Assembly: GCA_041391665.1 (NCBI GenBank)
Contig: JAWKNO010000002.1
Span: forward strand, 2,542,001 to 2,606,000
DNA length: 64,000 bases
DNA from: Bacteroidia bacterium
GTDB taxonomy: Bacteria > Bacteroidota > Bacteroidia > J057
Direction: 5' to 3'
Every line of letters starts with the position of its first letter. Positions within the stretch are counted from its first letter, which is position 1. Shown here piece by piece: positions 39,601 to 49,200 of this stretch. Made by a program: the position numbers and the translations under genes. The notes under the pieces are model-generated. The model was not told where the DNA came from. It did no database searches and saw nothing but the letters and a program-made list of their open reading frames with translations.

Positions 39601-39950
39601 GAGTATATTTTGGCAGCGAAAATTTTGTAGTTGAACAACTTCGCCCGGATTTTATATATTTGGGGGATGCTTTTCCTAATCCTGCTTCAGCTTCAGACAG
39701 GGTTACCATTCCGTTTACTTTACCTGCCACACAGGATATGTATGGGGTCAAACTATTGATTTACAATAGTTTTGGTCAGGAAATTAATCGCATAGATGCA
39801 GGGAATCTCCGGGAAGGTTTTCATGAGTTGAACTGGGATGGCCGGGCCGGAAGTGGGAGCAAAGTAGCAAATGGTATATATATTTACCACCTCTTGGTTG
39901 AAGAAAATGGAAATACCCGGCAGTTTACAGGCCGGTTGATGATAAAGTAA
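27615..39950 (+). CDS. Giant FG-GAP/VCBS and fibronectin type III surface protein with C-terminal sorting module
   Basis: A 4,111-residue exported protein. The signal sequence (about residues 30-50: MLICVLLILSVSPAVFSQ) has a long N-terminal extension; a start at the internal ATG near 27696 is possible. From about residue 55 to 3565 it consists of seven super-repeats. Each contains several FG-GAP/VCBS blades with calcium-loop signature WGDYDNDGDLDLLVTG and then one FN3 domain opening like PPTPLNLSAVQVG and closing like YFWSVQAIDQDFEGSAFA. There are roughly fifty or more blades. A unique region follows (about 3570-3990), and the end is a FlgD/T9SS-type module (FPNPASASDRVTIPF, GYSFGQEINR-like strand, NGIYIYHLLVEENG). 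Expected role: a long calcium-stiffened adhesin or surface matrix protein secreted by T9SS. Ligand unknown. Confidence 0.9.
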   Translation: MHNTYRILSSSFASSSRVLPFESHTGKMLICVLLILSVSPAVFSQNYTDFTSVMGTPSGLANSRVIWADVDNDNDLDILVTGEASINDYRTTIYRNNSGNFAVIASSSTLDQVRNAGVDFGDYNNDGFIDLVLCGLDDSGNRQAKLYKGNGTGAFTNDPTATPALTPVSDGAAAFGDYDNDGDLDLVISGNTGSGSLTRLYRNDGNSQFFEDVTASATLTDVEKGSLAWGDYDNDGDLDLLISGTGAGPLAPATTRVFENKGNSIFGNSVPSITNIKEGSVAWGDYDLDGDLDILLAGNTGTSLVTEVWRNDGSNVFINIAAGLTGVKNGQAIWGDNDHDGDLDIVVVGQNGNTTSDRTGLFYRNNSGVFTQDVAVSTAITDVNNGASVAFGDYNNDKAPDLLLAGTTSGTTSHTLKLFQNTGAAGGSNVVPPTPLNLSAVQVGSSVVFTWNLTGSAYPNALQPGLTYNIYVGTVAGDDDIVPAMANLGTGKRRLYAEASVKGQSWILEGLSAGNYYWGVQSVDNDFEGSAFATAGPFSFTPITSTTSVFSDNTAAAFSPNPIPAGLMNAAMDWGDYNNDGFLDFVVSGATSFSPLTIDASVYKNDGDGTFTKDNTASGQLPDVYNADVAWGDYDNDGDLDVAICGELATSGIKKLEIYKNNGLGSFSFGSQASSVLTPVTRGSLDWGDYDNDGDLDLLVTGLSDAGLSTVLYRNRKIPQNIDGFEVDNAAGLVLEKVEFGDAKFGDYNNDGWLDIALAGAANSPGNNGPFTEVYRNQGNGTFVPINTTIPGVRLAKLAWGDANNDGFLDLLVSGSISNSGAIQAITNVYKYVEFPPFFFGFINITNTSTTAIQPVANGSVAWGDYDDDGFLDILLTGEWDSLGTAKRVSKIYQNNGSTASTKFTEDVAASNLLANVDLGSRAAWGDYTNDKKLDIILTGRVTASNNAIFKAYRNIDLSPNITPGAPTNLQAQLDGFDVILSWDPPASTPANQVNGLTYAVYVDKPGGSSSVEIRSPMSNLANGFRRIVHPGEVYHSTEITLRGLQPGPYLWSVQAIDQDFEGSAFAGQQLFNYADPTFIDTTAVTFPFTAPKAVWQASVALGDYKKNDGFLDIALTGRTSSSAYSTSVYEYDALTHVYVIDQNSSNQLAQVNSGSVDWGDFDNDGDPDLLVTGQSASGPVSRLYENLSGAFSSALYYQLDGVRDGIGKFADYDNDGWVDILISGHNGTTPITKLYRNIFPTNPVNPFSDSGVAFDNLTNSDADWADFNNDGYPDLALTGTQAIGTNPVSKVYRNTQNGGFANFPIAGFPALDSSSVAWGDFNADGFVDLAITGKNSSGNLVAKIYKNNNGTSFTDIAAPITPVKDGSLDWGDYNNDGYKDLLLTGQFGPVSTDRKATLYRYSTVTSNFEEEPLAAAPFPQVNGGSDAAWGDYDHDGKLDLIIVGKVSDSPATGAFSLLRNIDPASPTSPATPTGLSYSIEGNELVFHWNAPVNKGYSHNVYVGSSAGGIDYRSPLASLTDGVRKIVRSGPVNDTTSFRIKNLPGGNYFWGVQAIDADFEGSAFASGQMVQYELPTFTDVSDEFPVATPGLTHSHVVWGDYDNDGDMDMIATGLDGTVAATRLYRNDGFSGFNYISGSGLLNFGPADLAFGDYDNDNDLDLVIAGANSSGNPEARVYRNNGTNFTFVKALTGVTGASVAWGDYDNDGDPDILLTGNATSGRVTEIYENTGGGNFANISPGITAVKDGKSVWIDFNRDGFLDVLISGNKAGGATGTPVMDIYRNNGGQSFTFVTSLAGVDSSSVDIGDYNNDGYADILVTGKLANGAKISRVYQNAGGTGTFTTEATFTATGVSGGDARWGDYNNDGWLDVVVVGKSSTANIVEVFRNDGTGDFVKKTIAALPLAAAGRGASLAWGDYNNDKKTDLVISGFTNTDVFRLYQNVDTTDNITPGVPGGLTSTVSGDTVLLSWTVPSGTNPAIINGLSYNLYVGTTSGTTNVVSPSAKIISPPYRRIPTWGNAGYKLTWKLRHLPAGTYFWSVQTIDQDAEPSAFAAEKTFTYTPPVLVNVSPLQIPTLPFEGLSKGKIAWGDYDNDGDLDLLVTGETGTGTGTTAILKNTNGTLAVDNAASGDLANLIYSFVTWADYDADGDLDILLFGEIPHTGAAGSGTRQTILYKNNGAGRFNADAAGDVFPELSQAWADWGDYDNDGDLDLVMTGGSSSGSFSAVYQNASGTFVKEDLIEIQKVVSGSVAWGDYDADGDLDIVLTGADGTNLYSKVYQNSGSRGGFEELSFGKAPLLPLKESSAAWGDYDNDGDLDILLTGDSTATLVGPRTKIYRYNQSLVKFELAATLQGVKQGQGIWGDINDDGYPDIAISGKSGPNLADRTTRIYINNQSGGFTADNATSAHIKGVDEGAGIAFGDYDQDGKLDIALIGRARDAAPRRTLSLYRNIDANANLTPAVPANLTTTVSADSIIFSWNAPGGGVNYTYNLYVGTAAGSENTMPAMAQKVAPSEGFRRVVHNGNTGHRTSWSLRGLSAGTYFWSVQAIDPDFEGSAFAAEKSVIFTPPQYVDVTSILFQNVPEGIITGSAVWGDYDNDNDLDFAVAGEDASGDIVTRLYKNIDNRGFEFDAFASLGIQGVKNGDLAWGDFDNNGRLDLAVSGESASGPFTRIYRNNTSSFQPVNVFEQVRNSSVSFADYDDDGDQDFFLMGQKADNSAIAILYENKGTAGWGTGASFPGLHSGDVAWTDVNHDGFADFAVIGLNGPAPFFGVYKNNGDKTFTNISSSFAGAVAVSRGGLDWADYNNDGNPDLLVTGTNSSNVPQTQLFRNKGDGTFELVSAGLKNIENGDASWGDYDNDGWYDILITGKENTGNSRTTEIYKNDQAGGFSIAPLASDPLAGADNSSRAVFGDYNGDQKLDILLVGDIGSGNDALHIYRNDELTANTTPEPPINLAQEIVGSKLRLSWNPPAGHSANLVNGLSYNITMGLAKDQQEIISPLSSLDSLTSGYRKVVVTGNVSQVVEWDISNLLEGKTYFWSVQAVDQDFEGSRFATFSALEFNPPAFEDQTPTLFPGNPPAAVSESSISLGDYDNDGDLDILAAGDLGGGLTSTSIYTNNGGNTFVKDADASSDLAQVRLAGLAWGDYDNDGDLDIVVTGQQANNNLVATIYENQGGRFLADLAASDSLTDVYKSSVKWGDYDNDGDLDLVLAGTSGTGQPVLILYTNLGDHVFSPKKNAFNGASGISSGSLDWADYNRDGFVDLLVSGETATGALTRVYNNNGDGTFTDAGFTDLVSVKNSSASWGDFDNDGYADILLAGESTSGAFEAFSRVYRYSPADSKFENIGAPLANISRGSAIWGDYDDDGWMDILISGKDGAGAEDRTTRLYRNDRAGNFKEDVLSSADLEDVDLGAAVFGDYDGDKKLDIILSGRTSSSPVERAFAVFQNIDTAANKVPGPPVSPSHTITGPEITLTWSPPSGHSAATRQGLTYNVYIGTASNKAAITSPMSITDGASAGFFQVVRRGNVGQKNSWTFTGIPDGSYIWGVQTIDQDFEGSVFIAGGSFEFTNPVPDIIAFSFADIYTTGKDTSSYIQVLTDTIVDKVVVHYKGIAAENWTTENISSAGGKYNFPITASKVDEMGLEYYFEVKGTFGFDISTDTVYTYRRYPDGFTLTGLDFGKEETDYNFVSIPLVLDNSQIKQVLEDDLGEYNTYLWRFWHYRNGTFSEYTQGLNTIEPGRGYSLITKESKQISTGAGNVVEANDSQPFVLQLQQGHNEIGNPYPYNLAWNDILAAMATASDKLGELRIKGPVGYQNGSVIDKFSGGFVFADEAVSLIIPVRKNPAVQRFAKPVSLVESEAFVNTGGWGINFTLRSGKLEYPLGGIGMHPEAQESKDKFDAIPPPRMPSYLDMNFSHPEHFAGKFTRDIVPAAKSHVWEFTVESNIESRAIELNWDNSLLNFAGQKLILFDVEHQRPVDMTENTSYLSLSDGKTRRFRVYFGSENFVVEQLRPDFIYLGDAFPNPASASDRVTIPFTLPATQDMYGVKLLIYNSFGQEINRIDAGNLREGFHELNWDGRAGSGSKVANGIYIYHLLVEENGNTRQFTGRLMIK
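27770..38310 (+). repeat. Seven in-frame super-repeats of about 1.5 kb in the FG-GAP/FN3 gene
   Basis: FN3 starts lie near 28909, 30509, 32023, 33463, 34989, 36459 and 37978, i.e. spaced about 1,440-1,600 bp. Each is preceded by a set of FG-GAP blades. The units are clearly diverged at the DNA level, so this is an old amplification. Confidence 0.8.
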
Positions 39951-40008
39951 ACTTGTTCTTTGGAAAAGAAAACATATTCTTCCGGAATCTTAGATAATAA
40001 AATTTTCC

Positions 40009-40059
40009 CCGGATGGTAGTAGGAAATGAAGTGAAAAACATTTTCCTGCTACCATTCGG
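40009..40059 (+). terminator. Hairpin terminator after the giant FG-GAP gene
   Basis: An 18-bp stem, fully paired if two G-U pairs are allowed: CCGGATGGTAG... at 40009-40026 with ...CTACCATTCGG at 40042-40059. The T-rich TATTCTATATTTTA follows. It lies 59 bases after the stop. Confidence 0.65.
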
Positions 40060-40094
40060 TATTCTATATTTTACTGATTGCGAAGAGAAAGTGA

Positions 40095-40124
40095 CTGTTA
40101 ACCATACAGACATTTTTATATTTG
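40095..40124 (+). promoter_or_regulatory. Bacteroidota-type promoter of the S74 fibre operon
   Basis: CTG (40095-40097), a 19-base spacer and TATATTTG (40117-40124): one mismatch from TTG-N19-TAnnTTTG. A further TAATTTTG lies 4 bases downstream. The predicted transcript would start near 40131, giving a leader of about 100-140 bases. Confidence 0.5.
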
Positions 40125-40268
40125 TGATAATTTTGTGTAAATTGCGATGATTGGAAATTTCTAATAATCATTTTGTACACAGAAAAAACTTTTTATGAGG
40201 ATTGTCTCTTCCAAACAGAAGCAGTCATGAAACATACCCAAACACGTGTTATCAAACTTTTACACCAG

Positions 40269-43200
40269 ATGAAGACAAAAATCACCCTATTAACGGCTTT
40301 CCTGTTACTGGCATTACAAACGCTTGTGCAGGCCCAGGCACCTCAGGGAATTTCCTATCAGGCGATTGCCCGTGATGGCGCAAGTGTACTTAATGGTCAG
40401 ACAATTGACGTAAGGTTTACCATCCTTCAGGGAGGAAACCAGGTATATCAGGAGACAAATTCCGCACTTACCAATTCCTATGGGCTTTTTACCCTCAATA
40501 TTGGAGAAGGGCTGCCTGTAGCCGGTTCTTTTGCCAATATCAACTGGGGACTTGGCAATTACTTTCTCCGGGTAGAAATTGACCCCAATGGCAATGGATT
40601 TGTCAATATGGGGGTGACAAAAATGGAAAGTGTACCTTTCAGTTTATATGCTGAGAAAGCGGGTTCGGTGGAGAATGTAAGTATCGGCGATCTTTCTGAT
40701 GTGATTGCCCCTGTACCTGATTCGGGCGATGTGTTGAAGTGGGATGGTACCAACTGGGTAAGTTCTCCCGATGAAGGAGGAACGGTTTATGCCGGACAGG
40801 GTATTAATATAGTCAATGACACGATTATCAATACGGGAGATACCAATCCCAATGACGATATAACTATAGGTACTGCTGCCAATGGCGATCTTGCCGGCAC
40901 TTATCCTGATCCTACTGTAGTAAAAATTCAGGGCCTGGATGTGGCGAATATCATTCCCGCCGATAAGGAGGTCTTAAAATGGGATGCCATTGCGGGTGAA
41001 TGGCGACCGCAGCCCGATGCCGTTACAACGGGTGGTGGTGGCGGTGCAGTGAATACAACTGCAAGGATTTCGGGTGATGGTTCGGCTGGCCTGCCACTCG
41101 ATATTGCCCAAAACGGTGCGCAGATAGGTAATGTACTCAAATGGAACGGATCCAGTTGGAATCCGGCTGTAGATGGCGGTACGCAGACCCTTACGCTAAA
41201 CGGTACGGTACTTACGCTCGGTCCCAACGGAAACTCTGTTAACCTTCCTTTTACCAGCTATACTGACGGGCCTGGTATTAATATTTCTGGTAGCGTCATT
41301 TCCAATACCGGAGACACTACCTCCGCAGATGATATTATGATTGGTACTGCTGCCGGTGGAGACCTCACCGGTACATATCCCAACCCGACAGTCGCCAGAC
41401 TACGGAACAATTCTATTTCAACCAATATTCCCTTCTCCGGCAACGTCCTGAAGTTTCAAAATGGCCAATGGACGCCTGCCCAGGATAATATAAACGACGC
41501 AGACAGTGATCCCGGAAATGAAATCCAGACACTCAGCATCTCCGGAAATACCCTTACCCTTGGCAATGGAGGCGGGTCCGTAGCATTACCTGTTTATACG
41601 GCTGGTTCTGGTATCAATGTATCCAGCGGCAATGTAATCAGCAATACCGGTGACCTTAACCCTGCCGATGACATTACGATTGGATTCCCCGCAGGTGGAG
41701 ACCTTGCGGGCTCATTTCCTCAGCCTTTAGTAACAAAAATCCATGGGCGCACATTTTCCAACCAGGCGCCCAACAATGGATATATCTATAAATGGGACTC
41801 TGGGATCAACCAGTGGATTCCTTCCATTGACGACGATACTGACGCCGACGCCGACCCGCAGAATGAGTTACAAACACTTTCCCTTTCCGGAAATACACTT
41901 TCCCTTTCCGGAAACGGAGGTAGTGTAAGTATTCCGCTATATACGGGCGGTTCAGGTATCAACGTATTGGGCACAACCATTGTCAATACCGGAGACCTTA
42001 ATGGAAATGACGATGTAACTATCGGCTCAAGTGCCGGCGGGGACCTTTCCGGTACCTTCCCCAATCCTGCGGTTACCAGACTTAATGGTTTTGCGGTTTC
42101 TAACCTTCAGCCTGCTACCAATCAGGTACTAAAGTGGAACGGAACGCAGTGGACGCCTTCTCTTGACGACGATACAGACGGGGACTCCAATTCTACCAAT
42201 GAATTGCAAACCCTTACTCTTTCAGGCAATACGCTTTCTCTTAACCTGGGTGGTGGTTCTGTCAATATTCCTGTGTACACAGGGGGCTCAGGTATCAGTA
42301 TCAATGCCAGTAATATTGTTACCAATACCGGCGACGTAAACCCCAACGATGATATTAAAATAGGCGATAATGCCGGTGGGGACCTGGTCGGTACTTATCC
42401 AAACCCGGTAGTTGCCAGTTTGCAGGGAAAACCGGTATCCAATGCTGCGCCTACTACTTCGGGGCAGGTATTAAAATGGAATGGCGCACAATGGCAGCCC
42501 GGTATAGATGACGATACCGATGCAGATGCTGATCCACTAAACGAATTACAGGATCTTACACTGAGCGGCAATACGCTTACACTGTCAAACGGTGGCGGTT
42601 CGGTCGCGCTTCCTGTGTATTCCGGAGGTCCCGGTATCAACGTATCCGGTACAACGATTATCAATACCGGCGATCTCAATGGCAGTGATGATATACTGAT
42701 TGGATCTGCCGCTGCCGGAGACCTGAGTGGCACTTACCCTAACCCTGTAGTAAGCAAACTTCAGGGAAAACCGATTGCCAGCACTACGGCTACCAGTGGA
42801 CAGATATTGAAGTGGAATGGTACCCAATGGGCACCTGCAGACGATAATTTTATAGATGGAGACTCTGACAATGCAAATGAGTTGCAGGAATTGTCTATTA
42901 GTGGTACAACTATCTCGCTTTCTGTTGGTGGGGGTAGCGTAAACCTTCCCTATACAGCTGGTTCGGGTATCAACCTTGTTGGCGGGACTACAATTACCAA
43001 TACCGGCGACGTAAATGCAAGTGATGATATTACGAATATTACTCCTGCCGTTGGGGATCTTTCGGGTACTTTCCCTGGTCCGACAGTAACAGGACTCAGA
43101 GGACGGCCGATTACCAACGGTGTTCCTTCTAATGCAAATATTTTAAAGTATAATCTTGCGGGCAATCAGTGGGTTTATGCTACAGATGATGTTACTGACC

Positions 43201-46200
43201 CGGATGCCAACCCGACCAATGAAATTCAGACTCTTAGCCTTACCGGCAGTTCTTTGTCTCTTTCCCTGGGAGGAGGTAGTGTGAACCTGCCCGTGTATGC
43301 TGCGGGTACAGGTATTGATATTTCTTCAAATATCGTTACCAATACCGGCGACCTTGATGGTTCAGATGACGTCCTCATTGGCTCTACGGCAAATGGCGAC
43401 TTGAGCGGTACCTATCCAAACCCGACAGTTTCCAGACTTCAGGGATTTGGTGTGTCAAATGTTACCCCAAACCTTAACCAGGTACTCAAATGGAATGGCT
43501 CTCAGTGGACACCTGGCGCTGATGCCAATACTACCTATTCTGCAGGTACAGGTATTTCTATCAGCGGCCTGAATGTCGTTACCAATACCGGTGATACGAA
43601 TGCCGCGGATGATATTACTAACGTTTCTGTAGCTGCCGGAGACGTTACCGGGGTTTATTCCAACTTGTCTGTTGGCAAGATTCAGGGTATTCCTGTAGCT
43701 CCTACGGCTCCTTCTCTTACCGGTCAGGTATTGAAATGGAACGGTTCTGCCTGGGCGCCAGGCACAGATGATGGTACCATTTATATAGCTGGTACAGGTA
43801 TTAATGTTACCGGTACCACCATTACCAATACTGGCGATACGAATGCATCTGATGATGTGTTAACTACAACCCCTGCTTCGGGTGATGTTACTGGGATATT
43901 TTCAAACCTCGTGGTCGAAGGGTTGCAGGGAAATCCTGTTTCCAGCTCTACCCCCACTAACGTCGGTCAGGTATTGGAATGGGATGGCTTACAATGGGTT
44001 CCTGGTGCAGATGACAATACAACCTATTCGGCAGGCACTGGTATCAATGTAACCGGAACGGTCATTACCAATACCGGCGATACAGATGCTGCTGATGATA
44101 TTACAACTTCTACCGCAGCCGCAGGTGATGTGGCGGGTACTTTCCCCAACCTGACGGTTGGAGGACTTCAGGGCAGCCCGGTTTCGGCTACCGCTCCTAC
44201 CATTGTCGGTCAGGTGTTGAAGTGGAATGGCTCCTCCTGGGCTCCGGGCGCCGATGGCGTAAATACCTATACCGCAGGCTCTGGTATCAACGTAACCGGA
44301 ACGGTCATTACCAATACCGGCGATACCAATGCAGCTGACGATATTACGACCTCTACCGCAGCCGCAGGTGATGTGGCGGGCACTTTCCCCAACCTTACGG
44401 TTGACGGACTTCAGGGTACACCCGTTGCCGCTACTGCTCCTACCATTGTCGGTCAGGTGCTGAAATGGAATGGCTCCTCCTGGGCTCCGGGCGCCGATGG
44501 TGTAAATACCTATACAGCAGGTTCTGGTATCAATGTAACCGGAACGGTCATTACCAATACCGGCGATACGAATGCCGCTGATGATATTACCAATATCAGC
44601 GTAGCGGGTGGGGATGCAAGTGGTGTATTCTCCAACCTGAGCGTAACCCGTATTCAGGGCAGCCCGGTCTCCGGATCGGCGCCGACAGTTGCGGGTCAGG
44701 TACTGGAATGGAATGGTACCCAGTGGACTCCCGGTACAGATGATAATACGACTTACACAGCAGGTTCTGGTATCAACGTAACCGGAACGGTCATTACCAA
44801 CACCGGTGATACGAATGCAGCCGATGATATTACGACTTCTACCGCAGCCGCAGGCGATGTGGCGGGTACTTTCCCCAACCTGACGGTTGACGGACTTCAG
44901 GGAAATCCGGTTGCTGCGACGGCTCCAACGATTGTTGGACAAGTGCTGAAGTGGAATGGTGTTTCCTGGGCACCCGGTACAGATGCTGGTAATACCTATA
45001 CCGCCGGTTCGGGCATCAACGTAACCGGAACGGTCATTACCAACACCGGTGATACGAATGCAGCCGATGATATTACGACTTCTACCGCAGCCGCAGGCGA
45101 TGTGGCGGGTACTTTCCCCAACCTGACGGTTGACGGACTTCAGGGAAATCCGGTTGCTGCGACGGCTCCAACGATTGTTGGACAAGTGCTGAAGTGGAAT
45201 GGTGTTTCCTGGGCACCCGGTACAGATGCTGGTAATACCTATACCGCCGGTTCGGGCATCAACGTAACCGGAACGGTCATTACCAATACGGGCGATACGA
45301 ATGCCGCTGATGATATTACCAATATCAGCGTAGCGGGTGGTGATGCAAGTGGTGTATTCTCTAACCTGAGCGTAACCCGTATTCAGGGCAGTCCGGTCTC
45401 CGGATCGGCGCCGACAGTTGCGGGTCAGGTACTGGAATGGAATGGTACCCAGTGGACTCCCGGCACAGATGATAATACGACTTACACAGCAGGTTCGGGT
45501 ATCAACGTAACCGGAACGGTGATTACCAACACCGGTGATACGAATGCAGCTGATGATATTACGACTTCTACCGCAGCCGCAGGTGATGTAGCGGGTACTT
45601 TCCCCAACCTTACGGTTGACGGACTTCAGGGCAGCCCGGTTTCTGCTACTGCTCCTACCATTATCGGCCAGGTATTGAAGTGGAATGGTTCCTCCTGGGC
45701 TCCCGGTACAGACGGTGGCAACACTTATACAGCAGGTTCTGGAATCAATGTAACCGGAACGGTGATTACCAATACCGGCGATACCAATGCTGCTGACGAT
45801 ATTACTACCTCTACGGCAGCCGCAGGCGATGTAGCGGGTACTTTCCCCAACCTGACGGTTGACGGACTTCAGGGAACACCCGTTTCGGCTACTGCACCGA
45901 CCATTGTCGGTCAGGTACTGAAATGGAATGGTTCCTCCTGGGCTCCGGGCGCCGATGGTGTAAATACCTATACCGCAGGCTCTGGTATCAACGTAACCGG
46001 AACGGTCATTACCAATACCGGCGATACGAATGCCGCTGATGATATTACGAATATCAGCGTAGCGGGTGGTGATGCAAGTGGTGTATTCTCCAACCTGAGC
46101 GTAACCCGTATTCAGGGCAGCCCGGTCTCCGGATCGGCGCCGACAGTTGCGGGTCAGGTACTGGAATGGAATGGTACCCAGTGGACTCCCGGCACAGATG

Positions 46201-49200
46201 ATAATACGACTTACACAGCAGGTTCGGGTATCAACGTAACCGGAACGGTGATTACCAACACCGGTGATACGAATGCAGCTGATGATATTACGACTTCTAC
46301 CGCAGCCGCAGGTGATGTAGCGGGTACTTTCCCCAACCTGACGGTTGACGGACTTCAGGGAAATCCGGTTGCTGCGACGGCTCCAACGATTGTTGGACAA
46401 GTGCTGAAGTGGAATGGTGTTTCCTGGGCACCCGGTACAGATGCTGGTAATACCTATACCGCCGGTTCGGGCATCAACGTAACCGGAACGGTCATTACCA
46501 ATACGGGCGATACGAATGCCGCTGATGATATTACCAATATCAGCGTAGCGGGTGGTGATGCAAGTGGTGTATTCTCTAACCTGAGCGTAACCCGTATTCA
46601 GGGCAGTCCGGTCTCCGGATCGGCGCCGACAGTTGCGGGTCAGGTACTGGAATGGAATGGTACCCAGTGGACTCCCGGCACAGATGATAATACGACTTAC
46701 ACAGCAGGTTCGGGTATCAACGTAACCGGAACGGTGATTACCAACACCGGTGATACGAATGCAGCTGATGATATTACGACTTCTACCGCAGCCGCAGGTG
46801 ATGTAGCGGGTACTTTCCCCAACCTTACGGTTGACGGACTTCAGGGCAGCCCGGTTTCTGCTACTGCTCCTACCATTATCGGCCAGGTATTGAAGTGGAA
46901 TGGTTCCTCCTGGGCTCCCGGTACAGACGGTGGCAACACTTATACAGCAGGTTCTGGAATCAATGTAACCGGAACGGTGATTACCAATACCGGCGATACC
47001 AATGCTGCTGACGATATTACTACCTCTACGGCAGCCGCAGGCGATGTAGCGGGTACTTTCCCCAACCTGACGGTTGACGGACTTCAGGGAACACCCGTTT
47101 CGGCTACTGCACCGACCATTGTCGGTCAGGTACTGAAATGGAATGGTTCCTCCTGGGCCCCCGGTACAGATGGTGGAAACATATACACAGCAGGTACTGG
47201 CATCAACGTAACCGGAACGGTGATTACTAATACGGGGGACACAAATGCCGCTGACGATATTACGACTTCTACGGCAGCCGCAGGTGATGTAGCGGGTACT
47301 TTCCCCAACCTGACGGTTGACGGACTTCAGGGCAGCCCGGTTTCGGCTACCGCTCCTACCGTTGTAGGCCAGGTGCTGAAATGGAATGGCGGATCATGGG
47401 CACCTGGTACAGATGATGGCGCATCGTATTCCGGAGGAACCGGGATTAGTGTTGTGGGCACAACCATCACCAATACCGGTGATACCAATGCAGCTGACGA
47501 CATTACCAATACGACCGCCGCCGCAGGCGATCTCTCCGGCGTGTATCCTTCACCAACGGTAACTGCTATCCAGGGGAAACCCGTTACCAATGCAGCTCCC
47601 GCGCTAAATCAGGTGTTGAAGTGGAATGGTACTCAGTGGAATCCTTCTGCAGACGCTGTTGATGATGCAGATGCAAGCCCAACAAATGAGATTCAGGTGC
47701 TCTCTATTTCCGGTAGTAACCTCGTGCTTTCCAATGGTGGCGGTAGTGTCGCTTATCCGCCTACCTATACAGGCGGAGCCGGAATTGCGCTTTCCGGAAC
47801 ACAGATCATCAATATTGGCGATACTAATGCCGCTGATGATATTACAAATACCAGCGTGGCAGCCGGTGATGTGACGGGCACTTTTGCCAACCTGAATGTC
47901 GAAGCTTTGCAGGGGGTTCCCGTTTCGGCAACCGCTCCTACGGTTATCGGACAAGTACTGGAATGGGATGGCACACAGTGGACACCAGGGGCAGATAATG
48001 GCGTACTGTACTCTGGTAGCAATTACATTGATGTTACGGGAAATATCATTACCAATACGGGTGATACCTCCAACGTAAACGAGATCCAAACACTTTCCAT
48101 TACGGGTACTACCATATTCCTTTCAAATGGCGGTAGTTCAGTTGCACTCCCGTATTCTCCCGGAACCGGCATTGCCTTTGCCGGTGGAATCATCAGCAAT
48201 ACGGGCGATATCAATGCCGCTGATGATATCACTACTTCAACGGCTGCTACGGGTGATGTGACAGGTACATTCCCCAACCTTACGGTTGACGGACTTCAGG
48301 GCAGCCCGGTATCGGCGACCGCGCCTACCATTGCCGGACAGGTATTAAAATGGAATGGAACATCATGGGCACCAGGAACAGACATAAATAATACTTATAC
48401 CGCTGGTACAGGTATTAATGTAACCGGTACCGTGATTACCAACACCGGCGATACCAATGCTGCTGATGATATTACCACAGCTACGGCTGCGACAGGTGAT
48501 GTGACAGGTACTTTCCCCAACCTTACGGTTGACGGATTGCAGGGAGTAGCTGTTTCTGCTACTGCTCCGACGCTTGATCAGGTACTGAAATTTGACGGAA
48601 CCAACTGGATCCCCGCTGCCGATGCAACTGCAAGTTATGTAGCAGGAACCGGTATCGACATTACCGGCAATACAGTAACCAACACCGGCGATACCAATGC
48701 TGCTGATGATATTACCACGGCTACGGCTGCGACAGGTGATGTGACTGGTACTTTCCCCAACCTCACGGTTGACGGATTGCAGGGAGTGGCTGTTTCTGCT
48801 ACTGCACCTATAACCAGTGAGTTCCTTACCTATAATGGCACCAACTGGGTAGCAGATTCTATTCAAACTTCAGACATAAAAATCACCACAGACCTGCTTC
48901 CGCCAAACAATACCTTCAATCTCGGTGGTCCTTCAAATCTTTGGCTGGAAGTATATGCTGCCAATGGTTTAATCAATACTTCTGACTACCGTGAGAAAAA
49001 CAGTATTGAAAATATCAATTACGGGATGGACCAGATCATGCAACTGCGTCCGGTAAGTTTCCGCTGGAACCAGCATCCGGAACTGGGCCTGAAGCTGGGT
49101 CTTATCGCTCAGGAAGTGGAACCCGTGATTTCTGAAGTAGTAAAAACCCATCAATACCGGATCAATCCTCAGACAGGTCTGATGGAGCAGGTAGAACTCG

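Noticed and set aside
43989..46400. An 803-codon open frame on the minus strand opposite the fibre repeats
   Set aside because: It exists because 243 is a multiple of three, so one stop-free antisense unit is repeated. Its translation is a monotonous shadow of the plus-strand repeats.
43580..47480. Regular short repeats that could suggest a CRISPR array or satellite DNA
   Set aside because: Units are 243 bp, in frame and coding, without spacers.
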